Position numbers and translations under genes: made by a program. From positions 4,371,001 to 4,435,000 of the forward strand of contig NZ_CP028922.1 of NCBI RefSeq assembly GCF_003060825.1: a stretch of 64,000 nucleotides of DNA. Reading direction: 5' to 3'. Origin of the DNA: Paenibacillus sp. CAA11. GTDB taxonomy: Bacteria > Bacillota > Bacilli > Paenibacillales > Paenibacillaceae. Below the pieces are notes generated by a model. The model was not told the origin of the DNA. It did not search any database and was given only the letters and a program-made list of their open reading frames with translations. Shown here piece after piece: positions 8,624 to 15,786 of the stretch (position 1 is its first letter; each line of letters opens with the position of its first letter).

Positions 8624-8750
8624 GTTAACCAAGTCCTCCTATATTACGACAAATCCCTTCTTACTTTAGCCTATAATTTACACTTCATGCAAATAGCCGG
8701 GAATTTCGTATATACACGCTCTCTAATCCTGAATTCATCATTCTATACGT

Positions 8751-8784
8751 AAAAAGGCCAGCCAGATTACTCTGGCTGACCTTG
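8751..8784 (-). terminator. intrinsic terminator after the NADH oxidase gene
   Basis: On the minus strand the hairpin has AAGGTCAGCCAGA/TCTGGCTGGCCTT arms, a short GTAA loop, and then TTTTT. It lies 24 bases past the NADH oxidase stop codon. Confidence 0.9.
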
Positions 8785-8807
8785 AGCTTCAATCAGCTTA
8801 ATACAAG

Positions 8808-10166
8808 TTAGTGAACCGTCTCCAGCGAAGGCACAGAAGGTAATGCTTCAAGCCCGGCTGTATTCAGGAAATTCCACGGCTTGTTGTAGTGTGGCTGGAA
8901 GAAGAAATCGATAAAGGCAAGCTGCTCCATCTTCATATTATTCTGGATACATACCGAAATCGTATTGATGGATTGAGTGAGCTCTGCCTTGGACATGAGC
9001 TGTGCACCTAAGATACGGCGCGACTCTTTCTCAAAAACCACCTTCAGCGTTACCGGCTCAAAGGTAGGCATAAATTCAGGACGATAATTCTCCGTAATGA
9101 TAACCGAATCTGCGTCAATTCCCGCCTCTTTCGCGGATACCTCGGTGAGTCCGGTTGCGGCAATGTTATCCTCGTAGATTTTAATCCCTGATGTGCCCTG
9201 TGTACCCATATAGGATACCGTCGGTGCAATCAGATTGCGGGCCACCAGCGTGCCCATGCGAACCGCATTGGTAGCCAGGGGAATATAGGCGTGCTTCTGG
9301 GTTGGATTGTAGAAGACCGAACAGCTGTCCCCTGCCGCATATACGTCCTGTTTGCTTGTGCGCATGTATTCGTCCACTACGATCGCACCATTCTCCAGCA
9401 TCTCAACCTGGCCTTTGAGCAGGTCCGTATTTGGACGGAACCCGATGCAGAGAATAACCAGATCAGCTTCATACTCTCCATGGGTAGTTACGACCTTGCG
9501 AACCTTGCCTTCGGATCCCTCAAACTTGGTTACCTTCTGTGAAAGTGCCAGCTTAATTCCGTGCTCTTTGAGTGAAGCTTCCGTCTTATCGGTAAATTCC
9601 GGATCAAGATATTTGCTTAAGATGCGCTCTTCGGCATCAATTAGGGTCACCTGCTTGCCGTTAAGCTGAAACGCCTCTACCAGTTCCACTCCAATGTATC
9701 CGGCGCCTACAACCACGATGTGGTTCGCTTGTTTAGCCCGCTCAATAATGGTATTAGAGTGATTGTAATTCTTCGAGAGCAGGATGTTTTCCAGCTCAAT
9801 GCCTTCGAATTTTGGCACAATCGGCCAAGAACCTGTGGTCACAATCAGCTTGTCAAAAGTGTCTTCGAACTGTTCTCCTGTCTCCAGGTTACGTGCGGTA
9901 AGCCGTTTGGAGTCGGTATCGACAGCTATAACTTCATGACGCATCTTCGTAGTTACGCCAAGCTGATCAAGCTGCTCGGGGGAGGAATAGAACAGGCCGT
10001 GAGGATCCTTCACCATGCCCCCGACATAAAGCGCAATACCACAAGATAAGAAAGAGATGTTATCGTTACGTTCATACACCGTAATTTCCGCTTCAGGATA
10101 AAGCTTCGCCGTATTGACAATTGCTGCCGTTCCTGCGTGAGTACAACCGATAACTGCTACCTTCAT
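8808..10166 (-). CDS. nox: NADH oxidase (water-forming) / CoA-disulfide reductase family
   Basis: About 452 residues, a cytoplasmic FAD flavoprotein. The N-terminal FAD motif is VAVIGCTHAGTAA; the redox-active cysteine sits in NISFLSCGIALYVGG (Cys near residue 43, equivalent to Cys42 of streptococcal Nox). The NADH motif VVVGAGYIGVE is near residue 155 and the second FAD motif VYAAGD near 275. The C-terminal FIDFFFQPHYNKPWN resembles the FFxPHFNKPYN signature of H2O-forming NADH oxidases, which reduce O2 to water and regenerate NAD+. The start is the ATG at 10166, well spaced after AAGGAGG. CoA-disulfide reductase is the alternative. Confidence 0.88.
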   Translation of the reverse strand: MKVAVIGCTHAGTAAIVNTAKLYPEAEITVYERNDNISFLSCGIALYVGGMVKDPHGLFYSSPEQLDQLGVTTKMRHEVIAVDTDSKRLTARNLETGEQFEDTFDKLIVTTGSWPIVPKFEGIELENILLSKNYNHSNTIIERAKQANHIVVVGAGYIGVELVEAFQLNGKQVTLIDAEERILSKYLDPEFTDKTEASLKEHGIKLALSQKVTKFEGSEGKVRKVVTTHGEYEADLVILCIGFRPNTDLLKGQVEMLENGAIVVDEYMRTSKQDVYAAGDSCSVFYNPTQKHAYIPLATNAVRMGTLVARNLIAPTVSYMGTQGTSGIKIYEDNIAATGLTEVSAKEAGIDADSVIITENYRPEFMPTFEPVTLKVVFEKESRRILGAQLMSKAELTQSINTISVCIQNNMKMEQLAFIDFFFQPHYNKPWNFLNTAGLEALPSVPSLETVH

Positions 10167-10234
10167 GATGAGTTCCTCCTTAAGGAAATGAATAATATAA
10201 TTTAAAAACCTGTGATTAAAGGTCTTAACATCTT

Positions 10235-10284
10235 TGTGAAATGAATCACCTTGTGACATTTATTATAGTGTGATGTTTTTCACA
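10235..10284 (-). promoter_or_regulatory. paired Fnr/Rex-type operators upstream of nox
   Basis: Two dyads lie upstream of nox: TGTGAAATGAATCACC at 10235-10250 and a perfect TGTGATGTTTTTCACA at 10269-10284, centred 34 bases apart. They fit TGTGA-N6-TCACA; the shared core also fits Rex, the NADH-sensing repressor known to control nox genes. Promoter hexamers are unclear. The remaining bases to 10494 are AT-rich, include isolated TTCACA half-sites, and hold no gene. Confidence 0.65.
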
Positions 10285-10494
10285 ATTCAAGTACCTTTTT
10301 TCACATTCTTAAAATGTTCACATTTTCTTCGTTTTCCCTTTCGGATTAGGAAACATTTATCACAGCAATGCTGTTTTTGGTTTGCAATTATCGATTGCTA
10401 TCAGTTTTCCCTGGCGAATTAAGCATTATGCCGTCCGGATTTATAAAAAGTCAGTATGGGGTAAAGATAAATAAGTGAAGAATGGAGGGATCTC

Positions 10495-11133
10495 ATGGAT
10501 ACCGTATTTGTTGCAGGTGCCCACGGCAAAACAGGAAGATGGATCGTTGAAGAACTCAGCCAGGACGGTTATAACGTGCATGCCCTGGTGCGCTCCGAGG
10601 AACAGGCGAATACTCTGAGCAAGCTGGGAGCAGCCCCTTACATAGGCGACCTGTCGGGAACGTTCTCTGAAGGCATGAAGGGAGCTGCAGCGGTGATCTG
10701 CGCCGTGGGAGCCGGAGCCTCAGGCGATCCGGAAGAAGTTGACCATACAGGCACCATTCGTCTCATCGAACAATCTGGACTGCTCAGGATTCCCCGCTTC
10801 ATCTTAATCAGCTCTATCGGAACACTGAATCCGGACGGCATGCCTGCCGCTCTGAAGCCTTATCTCCTTGCCAAACGCAGAGCCGAGAAGGCACTGGAGG
10901 AAAGCCTGCTCAACCACACGATTATCCGGCCCGGAGAGCTCACAGATGACCCTCCTAAGGGCCTTGTCTTGCTGGATGCTGCCGATGACAAGGCGGTCAG
11001 CCGCAGAATATCCCGGCAAGATGTAGCCAGAGCCGCTGTGCTTGCACTCAAGCACCCGCAGACAGAGAAGACCTCCTTTGATCTCATCGAGGGCCATATC
11101 CCGCTTGAAGAGGCCCTCCTCACTTTAGGCTGA
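10495..11133 (+). CDS. NAD(P)-binding atypical SDR (NmrA/YwnB-like)
   Basis: 212-residue extended/atypical SDR. The nucleotide-binding loop VFVAGAHGKTGRWIVEEL at residues 4-21 has the GxxGxxG pattern; RFILISSIGTLNP near residue 100 and YLLAKRRAEKALEES near 122 give the YxxxK pair. HTIIRPGELTD is typical of the NAD(P)H-binding family related to B. subtilis YwnB and YhfK. The ATG at 10495 follows GGAGGGATCTC. It is a single plus-strand gene ending at a bidirectional terminator. The substrate is unknown; redox sensing or flavin reduction are possibilities. Confidence 0.87.
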   Translation: MDTVFVAGAHGKTGRWIVEELSQDGYNVHALVRSEEQANTLSKLGAAPYIGDLSGTFSEGMKGAAAVICAVGAGASGDPEEVDHTGTIRLIEQSGLLRIPRFILISSIGTLNPDGMPAALKPYLLAKRRAEKALEESLLNHTIIRPGELTDDPPKGLVLLDAADDKAVSRRISRQDVARAAVLALKHPQTEKTSFDLIEGHIPLEEALLTLG

Positions 11134-11188
11134 GGCGCAGTATGTTCTCTGAATCGCTTCGCCGGTTAGACAGCTGCAAATAAAAAAC

Positions 11189-11229
11189 AAGCGGCTCCCG
11201 AATTCTCCGGGAAGCCGCTTTGTTTCTTT
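11189..11229. terminator. bidirectional intrinsic terminator
   Basis: Hairpin AAGCGGCTcCCGG/CCGGgAAGCCGCTT (arms 11189-11220). It is followed by TGTTTCTTT on the plus strand and by GTTTTTTATTT on the minus strand, so it can serve both the SDR gene and the converging yjdF gene. Confidence 0.85.
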
Positions 11230-11280
11230 GAAGAACGGCAGTCCTCCTTATGGGTCAAGGCTGCTAGACACAAGGGTGCT

Positions 11281-11697
11281 TCAGTGTCCGCGATGCTTGG
11301 CCTTGGCCTTCTGCCTGGCAAGCATAAACTTGCGCGCTTTCTGTTCCTCGCGCTGCTCCCGGTTAGCCGCTCGCTTCTCCAGCTTGCGCTCTTCCATCTG
11401 CAGCTTGATCGCCTGCTCCGCGTATGTTCCCGCGCCGCGAGAACGGCTCTCTTCTGCAGCGAGGCGCTGCAGCCGCTTCGGATTGATGCGCCGCTCCGGC
11501 ATCGAGCTCTTGGCCGCCACTTCCACGGTCATGCGCTCTGCCAGCGCAGACAGTTGGCCGGAGAGCACAAATTCCAGCACCTCCGGGTCTGACGGCTCTG
11601 AACCGAACACATACCTAGCCGCCCGCACCTTTCCTGCTTCCCTGGTCTCGGCAATGCCGACCCAATGCGGATTCTCATAATACACCGTTAACTTCAT
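11281..11697 (-). CDS. yjdF: YjdF family protein (DUF2992)
   Basis: 138 residues of unknown biochemical function. The N-terminus, MKLTVYYENPHWVGI followed by ARYVFGSEPSDPEVLEFVL, is the hallmark of the YjdF family; the C-terminal half is highly basic and helical (RKFMLARQKAKAKHRGH). In Bacillales this gene typically follows the yjdF RNA motif, a riboswitch reported to bind azaaromatic compounds, and a structured leader is present here. The ATG at 11697 lies seven bases after GAGGGGG. A detoxification role has been suggested for the family but is unproven. Confidence 0.9.
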   Translation of the reverse strand: MKLTVYYENPHWVGIAETREAGKVRAARYVFGSEPSDPEVLEFVLSGQLSALAERMTVEVAAKSSMPERRINPKRLQRLAAEESRSRGAGTYAEQAIKLQMEERKLEKRAANREQREEQKARKFMLARQKAKAKHRGH

Positions 11698-11702
11698 TAG
11701 TT

Positions 11703-11870
11703 AACCCCCTCAATAAAATTACGGAAACGTTCGGACATCCCGAGGGGGGAAGGCTACTGATACCTAATTCTAACGGCGCCACGCTGTTTACCATGCCGTC
11801 ACAAGCTAGAGGTATGCCCGGACTACCAACCGGACTGTGTTTTTAACGCTCCGTATTTATGATAAAAAAG
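11703..11870 (-). ncRNA. putative yjdF riboswitch / structured leader
   Basis: The 359-base gap upstream of yjdF contains a GC-rich leader on the minus strand, unlike its AT-rich flank. It has several local stems, including a GGTTGG-containing hairpin near 11815-11830 and a GCGTGGCGCC segment near 11775. A CCCCCTC (minus strand, 11748-11742) is complementary to the GAGGGGG ribosome site at 11711-11705, so translation could be gated by pairing. The gene association supports the yjdF motif (RF01764); I could not run a covariance model. Boundaries are approximate. Confidence 0.6.
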
Positions 11871-11983
11871 TAACCCGCATTCGTCCACCCTTTCGTCCGT
11901 GCAAATTTGCCTATAGCCAAAAATGCCATGCCCTTAATAGAAGGACATGGCTAATCATAAGAGGCAGTAATATAAATTCACAA

Positions 11984-12016
11984 CAAAAAAAGGCTAGAAT
12001 TCCATTCTCCTAACCT
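11984..12016 (-). terminator. intrinsic terminator after the FhuF-like gene
   Basis: On the minus strand AGGTTAG...CTAGCCT forms the base of a hairpin followed by TTTTTTT. It lies about 40 bases past the stop of the FhuF-like gene. The bases between here and the yjdF leader hold nothing I recognise. Confidence 0.8.
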
Positions 12017-12056
12017 TCTGAAAGATAAAGTTCTAACCTTGCCTCAGCAGCATAGA

Positions 12057-12851
12057 TTACGCATTCAAAGATTGCGAGATCTCGGCATTCATTTTTGCCC
12101 GCTGTTCTTTGGTCAGCTTCGGACATGATTGACAATACCCGTACCCAGCATCAGTTCGGTACGCCAGGCAGCAAGTCGGCTTCATGACCGTCTTCTCCCC
12201 CGGGTGATACGGATCGTCAATGTAGACCCGCTTAAAGGCGAAGGGATTTTGCTTCAAACCAAACACCGATGGCGCTAATCCCTCTACAGTATATCTATAG
12301 CCTTCTTCAATCCGGCTTCGAGCCGATTCATCCTCCAGCATATCTGCTCCATGCTTTAAATAATACTCTATTCCAAGCGGCATCTGATACCACAGCTGTC
12401 CCAAGGTAACTCCCGCTTCCGCAGCAATCACCTCGAACATGGGTCTAAGGGTCTCCCCATAGAACCGGGTAAACATCAACTCTCTAACCGTCTCATGTGT
12501 TCCCGGCGGCCAAGGATGCCCGGCTGCATCCTCCAGCACGAACATCAGTTGATTATAGCCATTCGCTTCCGCTAAATGGAGTGTAAAGTTGCCTAGGGAG
12601 AAGTCCAGCATCTCTGAAGTTGTGGCCACCATAATCTGCATCGCTGCACAGACTCCCCGCCAATAAGCAGCGAAATAGGTAGCAGCAACCTGATGGTCCT
12701 TTCCTTGGATATGCTGACGATATGCCTCCAAAAAGTCCCTAGCGGTCTCCGGTTCTATAAGTGCAGTGGCCTTAACATTATACTTGGAACGGTCCGGAGC
12801 CTGGAGCATGACATTATAGTTTTGTCTCAGCCAATCATAATCAATGTTCAA
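12057..12851 (-). CDS. FhuF-like siderophore-iron reductase
   Basis: About 264 residues. The C-terminus carries the FhuF-type [2Fe-2S] ligand pattern CC-x10-C-x2-C (TCCLAYRTDAGYGYCQSC), with the rest of the protein being the weakly conserved FhuF/IucA-C-like domain. Members reduce ferric siderophores in the cytoplasm so that iron is released. The start is TTG at 12851, eight bases after GGAGG. It lies just downstream of the Fur-controlled ATPase gene on the same strand, with a 58-base gap, so it is probably in the same iron-starvation operon. Confidence 0.82.
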   Translation of the reverse strand: MNIDYDWLRQNYNVMLQAPDRSKYNVKATALIEPETARDFLEAYRQHIQGKDHQVAATYFAAYWRGVCAAMQIMVATTSEMLDFSLGNFTLHLAEANGYNQLMFVLEDAAGHPWPPGTHETVRELMFTRFYGETLRPMFEVIAAEAGVTLGQLWYQMPLGIEYYLKHGADMLEDESARSRIEEGYRYTVEGLAPSVFGLKQNPFAFKRVYIDDPYHPGEKTVMKPTCCLAYRTDAGYGYCQSCPKLTKEQRAKMNAEISQSLNA

Positions 12852-12909
12852 GCCAGACCCCTCCCTTCCATATCAGATTCTACATCTACACTACTTGTTA
12901 AAGAATTGA

Positions 12910-13770
12910 TTAACGGAAAGCCGCAGCTACCTTGGCCGCAGGCACCACATTCTGCTCTTTGGATCTCGCGCGGTCCACGGCAGGGCGGTTAGCCAGGTCA
13001 TAAGGAATACACAGCGGCACGCCAGTGCGAGGATCGATGACGATGTCAGCCTCAATACCGAACACTTCGCGCAGCACTTCAGGCGTCATTACCTCAGCTG
13101 GGGCTCCTGCAGCCACAGCTTTACCGGTCTTAATCGCAATCATGTGCTGGGCATATCTTGAAGCATGGTTAAGATCATGCACTACCATAACAATGGTCCG
13201 GCCCTCTTCCCGGTTGAGACGTTCGAGCAAATACAGAACCTCGAGCTGGTGAGCCATATCGAGGAAGGTCGTCGGTTCATCCAGGAAGAGAATATCCGTC
13301 TCCTGAGCGAGAGCCATAGCAATCCAAGCACGCTGCCGCTGTCCCCCAGACAGCTGGTCAAGCGGACGGGCCGTGAACTCAGACATCCCTGTCACATCAA
13401 TCGCCCATTCGATAATGCGGCGGTCTTCCGCATTCATGCTGCCAAATCCCTTCTGGTAAGGAAAACGACCATAGGATACCAGCTCATATACCGTCAGCCC
13501 TTCGGGTGCCGTTGGATTCTGAGGTAGTATGGCCATCTGTTTGGCTACTTCCCGTGTGGACTGCTTATGAATCGACTTGCCATTCAGCAGCACGCTTCCG
13601 CTCTTCGGCTGCATAATGCGGGCCATTGTTTTCAGAATGGTCGATTTTCCAGAGCCATTCGCACCCACAAGAGCCGTAATCTTGCCTTCAGGAATCTGAA
13701 TGTTCAAATCCTCAACGATCAGCCGATCTTCATAAGCAATATTTAAATGGGAGGTTTGCAGGGTAACCAT
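12910..13770 (-). CDS. iron-siderophore ABC transporter ATP-binding protein (FecE/FhuC type)
   Basis: About 286 residues. The ABC ATPase core is complete: Walker [10 protein letters not shown] near residue 37, Q-loop LPQNP, signature [17 protein letters not shown] near 140, Walker [13 protein letters not shown] near 160, and the switch His in VVHDLNHA. The signature and the T-F-L-D D-loop are typical of FecE/FhuC siderophore importers. The start is the ATG at 13770 with AAAGGAAG upstream; an ATG 13 codons earlier lacks a ribosome site. No permease or binding protein is adjacent. Two Fur boxes upstream predict iron repression. Confidence 0.92.
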   Translation of the reverse strand: MVTLQTSHLNIAYEDRLIVEDLNIQIPEGKITALVGANGSGKSTILKTMARIMQPKSGSVLLNGKSIHKQSTREVAKQMAILPQNPTAPEGLTVYELVSYGRFPYQKGFGSMNAEDRRIIEWAIDVTGMSEFTARPLDQLSGGQRQRAWIAMALAQETDILFLDEPTTFLDMAHQLEVLYLLERLNREEGRTIVMVVHDLNHASRYAQHMIAIKTGKAVAAGAPAEVMTPEVLREVFGIEADIVIDPRTGVPLCIPYDLANRPAVDRARSKEQNVVPAAKVAAAFR

Positions 13771-13821
13771 GTTATGACTTCCTTTCCAGAAGGGATATTT
13801 ATCAAACATCAGCTTAGTGGC

Positions 13822-13879
13822 TGATAATCATTATCAATTGTCTACTTATAAGATACTGATAATCATTATCATTTGTCAA
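13822..13879 (-). promoter_or_regulatory. Fur-controlled promoter of the siderophore ATPase gene
   Basis: Two copies of TGATAATCATTATCA, a perfect Fur-box core, lie at 13822-13836 and 13857-13871. On the minus strand a TTGACA -35 (13879-13874) and a TATCTT -10 (13855-13850) are 18 bases apart. One Fur box fills the spacer exactly, so holo-Fur binding would exclude RNA polymerase. Confidence 0.9.
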
Positions 13880-13911
13880 CTGTTTTCTTATTTCTTTGAT
13901 ATTTGATATGC

Positions 13912-13971
13912 GAATCCATTTCATAATAATTTCAGTGGATTAAATCGTTTAATCCTTTATGAAATGGATTC
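13912..13971. repeat. nested 60-bp palindrome
   Basis: A perfect 14-bp inverted repeat (GAATCCATTTCATA at 13912-13925, complement at 13958-13971) encloses a second perfect one (GGATTAAA at 13937-13944, complement at 13948-13955, loop TCG). The region lies between the divergent Fur-regulated gene and hscC, is AT-rich, and has no T-run in phase with a terminator. Confidence 0.75.
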
Positions 13972-14085
13972 ACTCCCTTCTAAAATAAGGATAGAATTGT
14001 CACACGACCCTATGATAATATATGGAAATTGCCGATAAATACGTTGGGTTCTATTTAATTTACATACTGAAATGAGGTTATCCCT

Positions 14086-15786
14086 GTGACAATGATTGGC
14101 ATTGATCTCGGAACTACGAACAGTCTGGCCGCCTATTGGACTGAAGATGGCCCCATCATCATCCCTAATGTCCTTGGAGAAGCATTAACTCCTTCTGTTG
14201 TCAGTGTAGATGATAATGGCGAAATTCTTGTAGGACAGGTAGCCAAAGAGCGGCTAATCACCCACCCACAGGTGACGGCGGCTACTTTCAAGCGCTATAT
14301 GGGAACCGAGAAGGTGTACCGGCTCGGACGCTACTCCTTCTCTCCCGAAGAGCTCTCCTCCTTCATTATCCGCTCGCTGAAATCAGAGGTGGAAGCCTTC
14401 CTCGGCGAAGAGGTCAAAGAAGCTGTGATCAGTGTTCCGGCTTACTTCAACGACATTCAGCGCAAAGCGACCAAGCGCGCCGCAGAGCTCGCCGGGCTCA
14501 AGGTTGAACGACTGATCAGCGAGCCTACGGCCGCTGCCATCGCCTATGGTCTGCACACCCAGGAGAGCGATACGACATTCCTGGTATTCGACCTTGGCGG
14601 CGGTACCTTCGATGTATCCATCCTGGAATTCTTCGAAGGTGTCATGGAAGTTAAGTCCATCGCCGGAGACAACTACCTCGGCGGTGAAGACTTTAGCCAG
14701 CTGCTCGTATCCTACTTCATTGAGACGAAGGGAATCGATTATCAAGCGCTGGACTTCAAGCAGCGCTCTGCTCTGTTCAAACAGGCCGAAGTGTGCAAGC
14801 GTGCCATTGGTGTTGGAACCAAAGGCGAGATGACCTTCACACTTGGCGATGTGACGCATACGCTCAACCTGGACCGGGCGGAATTCGAGAAGATTGCCGG
14901 CCAGCTGATTCTGCGGCTGCGTCATCCGATCGAGCGGGCCCTGCGGGACGCCTCCCTCTCCCCAAGCGACCTCGATGCGGTCATTCTGATCGGAGGAGCC
15001 ACCCGGATGCCTGTTGTCCGCTCTGTGGTCAGCAAAATTTTCGGACAAATGCCGTATACCCAGATTAATCCGGACGAAGCCGTAGCCTTAGGAGCTGCGA
15101 TTCAAGTGGCGCTGAAGGAGCGCAATGAAGCCCTGAAAGAGGTAGTGCTTACCGATGTGTGCCCATACACACTGGGGATTGAGACCACGAAGGTGCTGGG
15201 GCGCGACCATTACGATTCCGGCCATTTCTCGCCGATTATCGAGCGCAATTCACCGATACCCATCAGCCGGGTGGAAAGCTATAGCACGATCCATGATCAG
15301 CAGGAGCAGATTCGTGTACATATCTACCAAGGGGAAAGCCGCAAGGTTGAGCACAATATTAAGCTCGGTGAGATGCTGATCCCGGTATCGCCTGCTCCGG
15401 CGGGAGAACAGTCTATTGATGTCCGGTTCACTTACGATATTAATGGCATTCTGGAGGTTGAAGTCACCACGGTCAGCACCGGCGTCAAACAGAAGGTGGT
15501 CATTGAGAAGAATCCGGGCAAGTTCACTCCCGAGGAGATTGAAGAACGGCTAAGAAAGCTCAAGGACATTAAGATTCATCCCCGTGAACGGACAGAGAAC
15601 CGGCTGCTGCTGGCCAAAGGGGAGCGACTGTACGAAGAGGCGCTTGGCAAGCAGCGAGAGGAGATTGCTTTTCTACTTGAGCAATTCGAGCGCGTCTTAG
15701 CCTCACAGAATGAGCAGGAGGTCAAGAAGGCCGCCGCCGTGCTGCGGAAGCAGCTGGAGCACCTGGAGAGGTGGCGTGATTATTAA
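14086..15786 (+). CDS. hscC: HscC-type Hsp70 chaperone
   Basis: 566 residues, a short Hsp70. ATPase-domain signatures are MIGIDLGTTNSLAA (phosphate 1), EPTAAAIAYG near residue 147, VFDLGGGTFDVSILE near 170 and VILIGGATRMPVV near 303; the substrate-binding domain follows (SPIPISRVESYSTIHDQQ) and the lid is brief. Length and sequence suit E. coli HscC (556 residues) rather than DnaK (about 610-640). The start is GTG at 14086 with GAGG nine bases upstream; an ATG two codons later is possible. Its TAA overlaps the next ATG (TAATG), so it is coupled to a J-domain gene. Confidence 0.92.
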   Translation: MTMIGIDLGTTNSLAAYWTEDGPIIIPNVLGEALTPSVVSVDDNGEILVGQVAKERLITHPQVTAATFKRYMGTEKVYRLGRYSFSPEELSSFIIRSLKSEVEAFLGEEVKEAVISVPAYFNDIQRKATKRAAELAGLKVERLISEPTAAAIAYGLHTQESDTTFLVFDLGGGTFDVSILEFFEGVMEVKSIAGDNYLGGEDFSQLLVSYFIETKGIDYQALDFKQRSALFKQAEVCKRAIGVGTKGEMTFTLGDVTHTLNLDRAEFEKIAGQLILRLRHPIERALRDASLSPSDLDAVILIGGATRMPVVRSVVSKIFGQMPYTQINPDEAVALGAAIQVALKERNEALKEVVLTDVCPYTLGIETTKVLGRDHYDSGHFSPIIERNSPIPISRVESYSTIHDQQEQIRVHIYQGESRKVEHNIKLGEMLIPVSPAPAGEQSIDVRFTYDINGILEVEVTTVSTGVKQKVVIEKNPGKFTPEEIEERLRKLKDIKIHPRERTENRLLLAKGERLYEEALGKQREEIAFLLEQFERVLASQNEQEVKKAAAVLRKQLEHLERWRDY

